Source: Verrucomicrobiia bacterium (GTDB taxonomy: Bacteria > Verrucomicrobiota > Verrucomicrobiia > Limisphaerales > Palsa-1400). From it: a DNA stretch of 5,664 bases. Position numbers and translations under genes: made by a program. This document shows, piece after piece, positions 1 through 5,664 of this stretch. The stretch spans positions 1 to 5,664 of the forward strand of contig JAICXV010000191.1 of NCBI GenBank assembly GCA_025934545.1, in the 5' to 3' direction. Under the pieces are notes generated by a model that saw nothing but the letters and a program-made list of their open reading frames with translations, was not told the DNA's origin and ran no database searches. Every line of letters begins with the position of its first letter. Position 1 is the stretch's first letter.

Positions 1-720
1 CCATTGTTGAAAGTTCAAGACCTTTGGAAAATTTACCAGGGCGCGACGCCGGAATCGACCGTCCATGTCTTGAACGGGATCAGTTTCGACGTCGAACGCG
101 GCGAATCGCTGGCCATCGTTGGACCGTCCGGGTCGGGCAAAAGCACGTTGCTGAATATTATCGGCACGCTCGACACGCCGTCGCGCGGGAATGTTTTTCT
201 GGAAAATCGCGACCTCTCCATTCTCGACGAACGCCAAATCGCGGAGGTGCGCAACTTTCGCATTGGTTTTGTTTTTCAAGCGCATCATTTGCTGCCGCAA
301 TTGACCGTGATGGAGAATGTGATGATTCCAACACTGGCGTCGCCTCAACCCGAGTGGCGGCGATTGGCCAACGAACGCGCGTTGCAGTTGTTGGATCGCG
401 TTGGGCTGCGTTCGCGGCTCAATCATCGGCCAGGCCAACTTTCCGGCGGCGAACGCCAGCGTGTCGCGGTCGTGCGCGCTCTCGTTAATCAACCACAACT
501 GCTCCTGGCAGATGAACCGACCGGCGCTCTCGATACGAAATCGGCGGAGGAATTGTCTGATCTTTTGGTTGAGTTGAACAATGAAGGAAAGGCGACGCTG
601 ATTGTCGTTACGCATTCCGAACCGTTGGCCAAGCGGATGAAACGCATCCTGCATTTGACAGATGGAACCATCAGTGATTCCACGTTGTCGGCTGCGCGCG
701 GTCGTGCCACTCTATTTTAG
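1..720 (+). CDS. lolD: LolD-type ABC transporter ATP-binding protein (lipoprotein release), 5' end probably just outside window
   Basis: This is the cytoplasmic ATPase subunit of an ABC exporter of the LolD/MacB/FtsE class. In the LolCDE complex it powers release of lipoproteins from the inner membrane for delivery to the outer membrane. Counting from the TTG at position 4, the visible motifs are Walker A GPSGSGKST (residues 40-48), the Q-loop Gln92, the signature LSGGERQR (146-153), Walker B LLLADEP (166-172), the D-loop GALD (174-177) and the H-loop His204. The length of about 238 aa fits a single nucleotide-binding domain without a membrane segment. The frame is open to the left edge (CCA, then TTG TTG), and LolD proteins start very close to this point, so the native start is probably an ATG just left of base 1. 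The membrane partner (LolC/E-like) is not in the window and would be expected upstream. The subfamily call (LolD rather than another MacB-like ATPase) is less certain than the ABC ATPase call. Confidence 0.85.
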   Translation, partial: PLLKVQDLWKIYQGATPESTVHVLNGISFDVERGESLAIVGPSGSGKSTLLNIIGTLDTPSRGNVFLENRDLSILDERQIAEVRNFRIGFVFQAHHLLPQLTVMENVMIPTLASPQPEWRRLANERALQLLDRVGLRSRLNHRPGQLSGGERQRVAVVRALVNQPQLLLADEPTGALDTKSAEELSDLLVELNNEGKATLIVVTHSEPLAKRMKRILHLTDGTISDSTLSAARGRATLF

Positions 721-723
721 AGT

Positions 724-2442
724 ATGGCAAAGCGATATAAACGCATGCCGGGCGCTGACCGCCCGCAGCGTCCCGCCGGCGGGCCGCGCAAAGCGAAAAC
801 GCCCGTGACCATCGGCGATTATTTGATCGAGCGATTGTATGCGTTGGGTGTCCGTCACGTCTTCGGCATTCCCGGTGATTACGTTTTGGGGTTCTACGAT
901 TCACTTTCCAAAAGCAAACTGCAGGTCGTTAATACGTGCGACGAGCAGGGCGCGGGTTTCGCCGCTGATGCTTATGCGCGTGTGCGCGGTCTTGGCGCAG
1001 TCTGCATTACTTACTGTGTCGGGGGGTTGAAAGTTGCGAACACCACCGCTGAAGCGTTCGCCGAAAAATCTCCGGTCGTCGTTATTAGTGGCGCGCCGGG
1101 AGTGCGCGAACGCGAAAAGAATCCCTTGTTGCACCATAAGGTGCGCGAGTTCGATACCCAAAAGCGCGTGTTCGATCAGTTAACGATTGCCTCAACGGTT
1201 TTGAGCGATCCGCAGACTGCCTTTCAGGAAATCGACCGCGTGCTCCATGCGGCGCTGCGTTACAAACGCCCAGTCTATATCGAATTGCCGCGCGATATGG
1301 TTGGTGTTCCGGGCATTCCGCACTATACCCCGCACGAATTTCATGAAACCAGCGATGCCGTTGCCTTGCGCGAAGCTTTGGCAGAAGCAGCGGACATGAT
1401 TAATCGCGCGAGGAAACCGGTTATTTTGGCGGATGTGGAAGTTCATCGATTCGGACTGCAACGAGAGCTGTTGAAATTGGTCGAGAAAACAAACATCCCC
1501 GTTGCCGCCACCATCATGGGGAAATCGGTCGTGGGCGAAAGTTATCCGTTTTATCTCGGCGTCTACGAAGGTGCGATGGGCCGGGAAGAGGTGCGTAAAT
1601 ACGTCGAACAGAGCGATTGCGTCATCATGCTCGGCGCATTCATGACGGATATTAACCTCGGCATTTTCACCGCGCGACTCGATCCCGCACGATCGATTTC
1701 GGCGACGAGCGAAAAAATCAGCATTTGTTATCACAACTTCGAAGGCATTCGTTTCAAAGATTTTCTGCGCGGTTTGCTCAAAGAGAAATTGAAGAAGCGT
1801 GCGATGGTGAAAATCTCGCGGCCACAACCGTTGCCGCCTATCCAAAAAACGTCCGGCGACAAAAAGATCACCATCAAACGATTGTTCCAACGTCTCAACG
1901 CATTTTTGGCTGATGATACAATTGTCGTTGCGGACGTGGGCGATGCCCTGTTCGGCGCGGCGGATTTGTTCATTCATCAGCACACGGAATTTCTTGGCAC
2001 CGCGTATTACGCTTCAATGGGTTTCGCTGTTCCCGCGGCTGTTGGTGCACAACTGGCTTCGCCGGGGCGGAGGCCGCTTGTGCTCGTTGGCGATGGAGCG
2101 TTTCAAATGACTGGCGTCGAGCTGACCACAGCCGTCCGCTATCGCCTCAATCCGATCGTGATTGTGCTCAACAATGCGGGATATGGAACCGAACGTCATA
2201 TGCAAGATGGGCCTTACAACAATGTCGTTCCGTGGAATTATCATTTGCTGCCGCAGCTGCTCGGCAATGGCGTCGGTTTCGCTGTCGAAACCGAAGGTCA
2301 ATTGGAAGAAGCGTTGCAACGCGCCAAGGCAGAGACTCAAACTTTTTCTTTGTTGGACGTAAGATTGGATCCGCTCGATCGCTCACCGGCTCTGGATCGC
2401 TTGGCTAAAAACCTTGCGAAACGTCTCAAGGGATCGAAATAA
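724..2442 (+). CDS. ThDP-dependent 2-oxo-acid decarboxylase, pyruvate/indolepyruvate decarboxylase family
   Basis: This predicted cytoplasmic enzyme removes CO2 from a 2-oxo acid (pyruvate, indolepyruvate or a related acid) to give an aldehyde, using thiamine diphosphate and Mg2+. The three-domain ThDP fold is complete at 572 aa. The PYR domain begins near residue 29 and has GDY with Asp52, catalytic Glu74 in CDEQ, and the His137-His138 pair that marks the PDC/IPDC group. The central domain covers about 205-350. The PP domain carries the cofactor motif from GDG (456-458) to NN (483-484), then Glu490 and DGPYNN (495-500). By my recollection of the Zymomonas enzyme these match Asp27, Glu50, His113, His114 and Glu473, so it should be active. 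The residue before Glu490 is Thr, where PDC has Ile, which leaves substrate choice open. Residues 1-27 form a basic, Pro/Gly-rich extension; a GTG at 805 is an alternative start. The gene lies 3 bp after lolD, so co-transcription is likely, and no Shine-Dalgarno is seen. Acetolactate synthase is unlikely because of the HH pair. Confidence 0.9.
   Translation: MAKRYKRMPGADRPQRPAGGPRKAKTPVTIGDYLIERLYALGVRHVFGIPGDYVLGFYDSLSKSKLQVVNTCDEQGAGFAADAYARVRGLGAVCITYCVGGLKVANTTAEAFAEKSPVVVISGAPGVREREKNPLLHHKVREFDTQKRVFDQLTIASTVLSDPQTAFQEIDRVLHAALRYKRPVYIELPRDMVGVPGIPHYTPHEFHETSDAVALREALAEAADMINRARKPVILADVEVHRFGLQRELLKLVEKTNIPVAATIMGKSVVGESYPFYLGVYEGAMGREEVRKYVEQSDCVIMLGAFMTDINLGIFTARLDPARSISATSEKISICYHNFEGIRFKDFLRGLLKEKLKKRAMVKISRPQPLPPIQKTSGDKKITIKRLFQRLNAFLADDTIVVADVGDALFGAADLFIHQHTEFLGTAYYASMGFAVPAAVGAQLASPGRRPLVLVGDGAFQMTGVELTTAVRYRLNPIVIVLNNAGYGTERHMQDGPYNNVVPWNYHLLPQLLGNGVGFAVETEGQLEEALQRAKAETQTFSLLDVRLDPLDRSPALDRLAKNLAKRLKGSK
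749..783. repeat. GC-rich self-complementary patch in the 5' end of the decarboxylase gene
   Basis: Two GC-only self-complementary elements lie close together. CGGGCG (749-754) pairs with CGCCCG (760-765) across a 5-nt loop, and CCCGCCGGCGGG (772-783) is a perfect 12-bp palindrome. They fall in codons of the N-terminal extension of the decarboxylase, just after the lolD stop. They may simply reflect Pro/Gly/Arg codons in a GC-rich stretch, or they may form RNA structure in the lolD-decarboxylase junction. No T-run follows, so this is not a standard intrinsic terminator. Confidence 0.4.
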
Positions 2443-2443
2443 A

Positions 2444-4075
2444 TTACTTCGGCACCATTCCGATAAATGGCGCGACGTAAGCCTGCAAGAAAACGAGCAG
2501 GCCGACCAGTGCCGCCAGAACCAGGCTGTGAAAAAAAACAAAGCGCAAAATTTTCCCTTCCTGGCCGTACCAATTCGTGGCCGTGCTGGCGACGACTATG
2601 CTTTGCGCGTCGACCATTTTTCCCATCACACCGCCGGAACTGTTCGCCGCTGCCATGAGGACAGGACTGATGCCCGTTTGTTTTGCGGTGATGGTTTGCA
2701 GGTTGCCAAATAAAATATTCGAGGCCGTATCCGAACCGGTCAGTGCCACGCCCAACCAGCCGAGCAGCGTTCCGAAAAACGGATACAACGCTCCGGTTTT
2801 GGCGAGGGCCAGTCCGAGTGTTGCGTCGGTTCCCGAATAGCGCGTTAGATACCCCAACGCCAACATCGCTGCGATGGTCAGTAACGAGTGCCGCACCCGG
2901 AACACTGTTGCTCGATAAATCTTCCACATTTCGCCGACGCGATAACCCATCAACAGCCCTGAAATGATGGCCGCAAAAAGAATTCCTGTGCCCGTGGCGG
3001 CGAGCCAATCGAAAGCGAAAACCGCTTTTTCCGGCGACGCATTCGGCCCTGAGACTTCGACGCCACGGACAACAACATTGTGCAGCGATGGAACTTCGAT
3101 TTGAGGATTTGAGATCGAATGAAAGAACGATTTCACGGGCAGCAATCCCCACACGAATATCGCCACCGTCAAAATAATCCACGGCGTCCATGCGCGTCGC
3201 AATTGTCCGGGCGCCGTTTTGATAATGGTCTGGTCCGGTACTTGTGAAACATTTTTCGGCCGCCATAATTTGAGCAAAATTACGACTGCCGTCATCGAAC
3301 AAACGGACGCAACAATATCGACAAGTGACGGGCCCACGAAATTTGAAACGACGAATTGAGGGATCGCGAACGCGACTCCCGCGACCAAGGCGACGGGCCA
3401 AACCTGCCGTATGCCGCGAAATCCCGACATCGCACAAACGACCCAGAACGGAATGATTAGTGAGAAAAACGGTAGTTGCCGGCCGATCATCATCGATAGA
3501 GTTTGCACGGGAATGCCGGTGACAGTTCCCAGCGCGATGACCGGCGTGCCCAATGCGCCGAATGCAACCGGCGCCGTATTGGCGATGAGCGACAGGCCTG
3601 ACGCTTGCAGCGGTGAGAACCCAAGTTGCATTAGAATCGCCGCGGTAATCGCCACGGGCGTTCCAAATCCGGCCGCGCCTTCAAAAAACGCACCGAAACA
3701 AAACGCGACGAGGATCACCTGGACGCGTGGATCGGGAGCGATCGTCCCCAGGCTCCCGCGCAAGACGTTGAACAAACCTTTTTCGACCGTCAGTTCATAA
3801 AGGAAAATCAGATTCAGAATGATCCAGCCGATCGGAAGGAGGCCGTATGTTGCGCCGAAAATGACGGCAGCAGTTGCCGATCGAGTGGGCATTTGATACG
3901 CGAGCACTGCAATCAAGAAGGCCATCACGAGTGCGGTAATGGCCGCGAAATGAATGCGAATGCGAAATAATGAAATCGCGCTCAACAGAAACACAACCGG
4001 CAATGCCGCTACTAAAGCCGATACCGCCGCATTATGAAACGGGTCGTAGTGTTGTTGCCAAATGAGCGCGAACAT
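2444..4075 (-). CDS. lldP: L-lactate permease (LldP/LctP family)
   Basis: This inner-membrane carrier takes up L-lactate, and in studied relatives also D-lactate and glycolate, with protons. The 543-aa product is close to the usual length of about 550 aa and is hydrophobic throughout, with many membrane segments. It resembles E. coli LldP along its length: the N-terminal WQQHYDP (6-12), GAFFEGAAGFGTPVAIT (128-144), NTAPVAFGALGTP (166-178), RAWTPW (294-299), LGWLGVALTGSDTASN (438-453) and ANSSGGVMGKM with DAQSI (477-493). There is no frameshift or gap. Its ATG lies 3 bp after the cutA stop, so the two genes probably form one transcript read leftwards. No lactate dehydrogenase or LutABC/LldD gene is adjacent. 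The stop codon is only 1 bp from that of the decarboxylase on the other strand, leaving no room for a terminator between them. I see no clear Shine-Dalgarno sequence. Confidence 0.95.
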   Translation of the reverse strand: MFALIWQQHYDPFHNAAVSALVAALPVVFLLSAISLFRIRIHFAAITALVMAFLIAVLAYQMPTRSATAAVIFGATYGLLPIGWIILNLIFLYELTVEKGLFNVLRGSLGTIAPDPRVQVILVAFCFGAFFEGAAGFGTPVAITAAILMQLGFSPLQASGLSLIANTAPVAFGALGTPVIALGTVTGIPVQTLSMMIGRQLPFFSLIIPFWVVCAMSGFRGIRQVWPVALVAGVAFAIPQFVVSNFVGPSLVDIVASVCSMTAVVILLKLWRPKNVSQVPDQTIIKTAPGQLRRAWTPWIILTVAIFVWGLLPVKSFFHSISNPQIEVPSLHNVVVRGVEVSGPNASPEKAVFAFDWLAATGTGILFAAIISGLLMGYRVGEMWKIYRATVFRVRHSLLTIAAMLALGYLTRYSGTDATLGLALAKTGALYPFFGTLLGWLGVALTGSDTASNILFGNLQTITAKQTGISPVLMAAANSSGGVMGKMVDAQSIVVASTATNWYGQEGKILRFVFFHSLVLAALVGLLVFLQAYVAPFIGMVPK

Positions 4076-4078
4076 CGG

Positions 4079-4405
4079 CTAGGCGGTGCTGGATTGAATC
4101 CACTCCAGATATTTTTTGGACCCGCTTTCGATGGGTACGACGATGAATTCCGGTGTGTCGTAAGGATGCTCCGCTAAAATCAACTTCTCCAACGCGCGAA
4201 GTTGTGCTGCGGTCGTTTTAAATACGATTAAGACTTCAGCGCTTCGTTCGATTTTCCCTTGCCACCAATAATGCGATTCGAATTTGGGAATCAGGTTGGC
4301 GCAGGCGACGAGGCGTTGCTGCAATGCCGCCTTCGCGAGCATGCGCGACGTTTTCAAATTCGGCGCGGTGACTAAGGCAATCCTGAATTTCGTGGCGCGG
4401 GGCAT
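4079..4405 (-). CDS. cutA: CutA family protein (CutA1, divalent-cation tolerance)
   Basis: This is a small cytoplasmic protein of the CutA1 family, whose members form very stable trimers with a ferredoxin-like fold related to PII proteins. The family was named from E. coli copper-tolerance mutants, but its molecular role remains unclear, so metal binding should not be taken as proven. The 108-aa length is typical. Family landmarks are the region around LVACANLIP (32-40), the SHYWWQGKIERSAEVLIVFKT stretch (44-64), EHPYDTPE (79-86) and YLEWI (99-103) near the C-terminus. The ATG at 4405 leaves a short MPRATKF leader before the first strand, which fits the family. It is the first gene of a probable cutA-lldP unit and is divergent from miaE across 56 bp that contain an inverted repeat. 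No Shine-Dalgarno sequence is evident. Confidence 0.93.
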   Translation of the reverse strand: MPRATKFRIALVTAPNLKTSRMLAKAALQQRLVACANLIPKFESHYWWQGKIERSAEVLIVFKTTAAQLRALEKLILAEHPYDTPEFIVVPIESGSKKYLEWIQSSTA

Positions 4406-4461
4406 GTTGCTAGTATTCAGTATGGGTTGCGCTTCAGGTGCGCAATACTGAAAACTGAATC
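4406..4461. promoter_or_regulatory. Divergent intergenic region with interrupted inverted repeat between cutA and miaE
   Basis: These 56 bp separate the start codons of cutA (minus) and miaE (plus), so they should hold the promoters for both unless one is transcribed from elsewhere. TTCAGTA (4416-4422) is complementary to TACTGAA (4446-4452), and TTGCGC (4427-4432) to GCGCAA (4440-4445). Together they form a two-part stem with a 4-nt one-sided bulge and a 7-nt loop. ATTCAGT (4415-4421) can instead pair with ACTGAAT (4454-4460), because ACTGAA occurs twice in a row on the right side. As it lies upstream of both genes it is not a terminator for either; an operator, a leader RNA structure or a small repeated element are all possible. 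I could not identify convincing -35 and -10 boxes. Confidence 0.5.
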
Positions 4462-5034
4462 ATGCTTTTGTTTCGCGAAAAATATCCAGCCGATTGGCTG
4501 CCGAAAGTGCTGGGCAATTTGCCCGCCGTCCTCATTGACCACGCGCATCTCGAACGCAAAGCCGCGACGACGGCGTTGAACCTGGAAAAGTACCGCGACC
4601 TCTATCCGCGCGTGCAGGAATTGAATGCGATCGCCATCGAAGAGCTGCAGCATTTTGATCTTGTTCTGAATCTTCTGAAAAAGCGCGGCATTCCATTTGG
4701 TCAACCGTTTCCGAGTCCGTGGATTACGGGATTGATGCGCTCCGTTCGCAACGGTCAGCGTCATCAAGCTATCGATCACTTGCTGTGTACCGCGCTCGTC
4801 GAAGGGCGCAGTTGCGAAAAATTTCAGGTGCTCGCGCGCGAATTGCAGAGTGTTGATACCGAACTCGCGACCTTTTACGCGAGCCTTGTTGAATCCGAAG
4901 GGAATCACTATGCGACATATATTTTGATGTCCCGCGGTATTGATGATGCCGAGACCGACCAACGCCTCGACTTCTATCTCAATCTCGATGCTGAGCTGAT
5001 TCGAATTCCGAATCCCATTCCGATGTTGCATTGA
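4462..5034 (+). CDS. miaE: tRNA-(ms2io6A37) hydroxylase MiaE-like, diiron protein
   Basis: MiaE hydroxylates the isopentenyl side chain of 2-methylthio-N6-isopentenyladenosine at position 37 of tRNAs reading UNN codons. It uses O2 and a non-haem diiron centre and acts after MiaA and MiaB. The 190-aa product is a mostly helical, ferritin-like protein of the usual length. Probable iron ligands are visible in the expected order: Glu31 in DHAHLERKA, Glu61 and His64 in EELQHF, Glu114 in LVEGRSCEKF, and Glu146 and His149 in ESEGNHY. The conserved LIDHA..E.KA and GRSCE..F segments favour MiaE over generic ferritin-like proteins. The ATG at 4462 gives the short N-terminus usual for the family. It stands alone between the divergent cutA and the downstream symporter, which begins 53 bp after its stop. 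No Shine-Dalgarno sequence is seen. Neither miaA nor miaB is in the window, so the substrate pathway is inferred. Confidence 0.88.
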   Translation: MLLFREKYPADWLPKVLGNLPAVLIDHAHLERKAATTALNLEKYRDLYPRVQELNAIAIEELQHFDLVLNLLKKRGIPFGQPFPSPWITGLMRSVRNGQRHQAIDHLLCTALVEGRSCEKFQVLARELQSVDTELATFYASLVESEGNHYATYILMSRGIDDAETDQRLDFYLNLDAELIRIPNPIPMLH

Positions 5035-5042
5035 TCGCATTT

Positions 5043-5069
5043 TCTTTGCGTTCACTGCGATCTTTGCGG
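5043..5069. repeat. Three tandem 9-bp units (TCTTTGCG type) in the miaE-symporter spacer
   Basis: Three consecutive 9-bp units occur: TCTTTGCGT (5043-5051), TCACTGCGA (5052-5060) and TCTTTGCGG (5061-5069), followed directly by TTAAAT. The 1st and 3rd units differ only at the last base; the 2nd also changes two internal bases. The block fills half of the 53-bp spacer before the symporter start. From memory, similar CTTTGCG/CTCTGCG strings ending in GGTTAAA are scattered between genes in several environmental phyla, which suggests a dispersed repeat. That recollection could not be checked here. Its function is unknown. Confidence 0.6.
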
Positions 5070-5087
5070 TTAAATCCAGTTCGATCC

Positions 5088-5664
5088 ATGCACCTGCAAG
5101 TCATCGATTGGTTCATCATCGTCGCCTCGCTGTTGGTTTGCTTCGTGCCCGCGCTGTTCTTCGGCAAGAGGGCAGGGAAGAGCACATCGGAATTTTTCGT
5201 TTCCGGCCGAAGTGTGCCGTGGTGGCTGGCCGGCCTTTCCATGGTCGCGACGACGTTCAGCAGCGACACGCCGAATCTCGTCACGGACATCGTTCGCAGG
5301 AATGGCGTCGCGGGAAACTGGGTCTGGTGGGCGTTCGCCATTACTGGCGTTGCAACGGTTTTCTTCTACGCCCGATTGTGGCGGCGGTCCGAAGTGATGA
5401 CGGACCTCGAATTTTACGAAATCCGTTATTCGGGCAAGGCGGCGACGTTCGTGCGCGGTTTTCGTGCGATTTATCTCGGCCTGTTTTTCAACTCGATCAT
5501 CATCGCATCGGTCAATCTCGCTGCGTGCAAAATTGCCAATGTACTCTTTGGCCTGCCGCGTTGGGAAACGCTTCTGTTCGTCGGTGTCCTCAATGTGATC
5601 TTTGCGACTTATTCTGGCCTCTGGGGTGCGCTCGTCATCGACATGATTCAATTCTTTATCAAGA
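5088..5664 (+). CDS. Sodium:solute symporter (SSS family), N-terminal part, truncated by window edge
   Basis: This is a membrane carrier of the SSS family, which couples Na+ entry to uptake of sugars, amino acids or other small solutes; the solute here cannot be told. Reading from the ATG at 5088 gives 192 codons with no stop before the right edge, so probably a third of a protein of about 500-600 aa is present. The first membrane segment is at about residues 6-25. Next come the family hallmark FFVSGRSVPWWLAGLS (36-51) and ATTFSSDTPNLVTDI (54-68), a second segment at about 79-95, the cytoplasmic MTDLEFYEIRYSG (104-116), a segment at about 128-150, and YSGLWGALVIDMIQF (175-189), which matches the conserved Y..LWG....D..Q element. 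The start is preceded by GGTTAAATCCAGTTCGATCC with no Shine-Dalgarno sequence. It may be read from miaE or from its own promoter in the repeat-bearing spacer. Confidence 0.9.
   Translation, partial: MHLQVIDWFIIVASLLVCFVPALFFGKRAGKSTSEFFVSGRSVPWWLAGLSMVATTFSSDTPNLVTDIVRRNGVAGNWVWWAFAITGVATVFFYARLWRRSEVMTDLEFYEIRYSGKAATFVRGFRAIYLGLFFNSIIIASVNLAACKIANVLFGLPRWETLLFVGVLNVIFATYSGLWGALVIDMIQFFIK

Noticed and set aside
1192..1983. 263-codon open frame antisense to the decarboxylase
   Set aside because: Shadow of the strong plus-strand gene; no motif and unlikely composition.
724..2442. Acetolactate synthase (IlvB) as the identity of the ThDP enzyme
   Set aside because: The His137-His138 pair, the GYGTE with DGPYNN segment and the lack of an IlvN partner all favour the PDC/IPDC group.
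2337..3437. Long open frame on the minus strand (366 codons) overlapping lldP in another frame
   Set aside because: It is rich in Arg, Ser and Cys with no recognisable domain, and it lies wholly across lldP and the end of the decarboxylase, both of which have strong family motifs.
4411..4432. TAGTAT (4411-4416) as a -10 box and TTGCGC (4427-4432) as a -35 box for the divergent genes
   Set aside because: Matches to consensus are weak and the order and spacing are wrong for either gene; not enough to call a promoter.
4417..5055. 212-codon open frame antisense to miaE
   Set aside because: It covers miaE exactly in reverse and shows no domain; miaE has its iron ligands in order.
5033..5062. GATCGCA (5033-5039) and TGCGATC (5056-5062) as a terminator hairpin after miaE
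   Set aside because: The loop is 16 nt, the stem only 7 bp, no T-run follows, and the right arm lies inside the 9-bp repeat block; probably chance.
5070..5651. 193-codon open frame antisense to the symporter
   Set aside because: The predicted product is highly charged and low in complexity, while the plus strand encodes clear SSS-family membrane segments.
1..5664. Mobile element, CRISPR array, toxin-antitoxin or phage signal
   Set aside because: No transposase, integrase, spaced direct-repeat array or small paired genes were seen on either strand; the genes are ordinary and densely packed.

Overview
The window looks like ordinary chromosomal sequence from a Gram-negative, probably aerobic or facultative bacterium. 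A LolD-type lipoprotein-export ATPase implies an outer membrane, and a MiaE-type tRNA hydroxylase implies use of O2. G+C is moderate (slightly over half by eye), genes are tightly packed, and no clear Shine-Dalgarno sequence precedes any of the five visible starts. With the TTTGCG-type 9-bp intergenic repeat and the sodium-solute symporter, this makes the Verrucomicrobiota or a neighbouring PVC or soil phylum plausible. That placement is an inference; no rRNA or tRNA gene is present to fix it.

Layout: (1) Bases 1-720, plus strand: an ABC ATPase of the LolD/MacB/FtsE class, whose true start probably lies just left of the window. (2) Bases 724-2442, plus strand: a complete thiamine-diphosphate 2-oxo-acid decarboxylase of the pyruvate/indolepyruvate decarboxylase family, 3 bp after lolD, with all recognised catalytic residues and a basic N-terminal extension encoded by GC-rich self-complementary DNA. 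(3) Bases 4405-2444, minus strand: cutA then lldP, 3 bp apart and probably co-transcribed, ending tail-to-tail with the decarboxylase and 1 bp from it. (4) Bases 4406-4461: a short divergent intergenic region with an interrupted inverted repeat. (5) Bases 4462-5034, plus strand: miaE. (6) Bases 5035-5087: a spacer with three 9-bp tandem units. (7) Bases 5088-5664, plus strand: the N-terminal third or so of a sodium:solute symporter that runs off the right edge.

How they fit together: the lactate permease and the decarboxylase could both serve C3 acid metabolism (lactate uptake; pyruvate decarboxylation to acetaldehyde). They are convergent, however, and no lactate or alcohol dehydrogenase is visible, so the link is only a hypothesis. 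The remaining genes are unrelated housekeeping functions: lipoprotein sorting, metal or small-protein CutA, tRNA modification and solute uptake. I found no mobile element, CRISPR array, defence system or RNA gene. The items most worth a second look are the decarboxylase (substrate pocket and start site), the inverted repeat between cutA and miaE, and the 9-bp repeat before the symporter. I do not see convincing evidence of a new multi-gene system.
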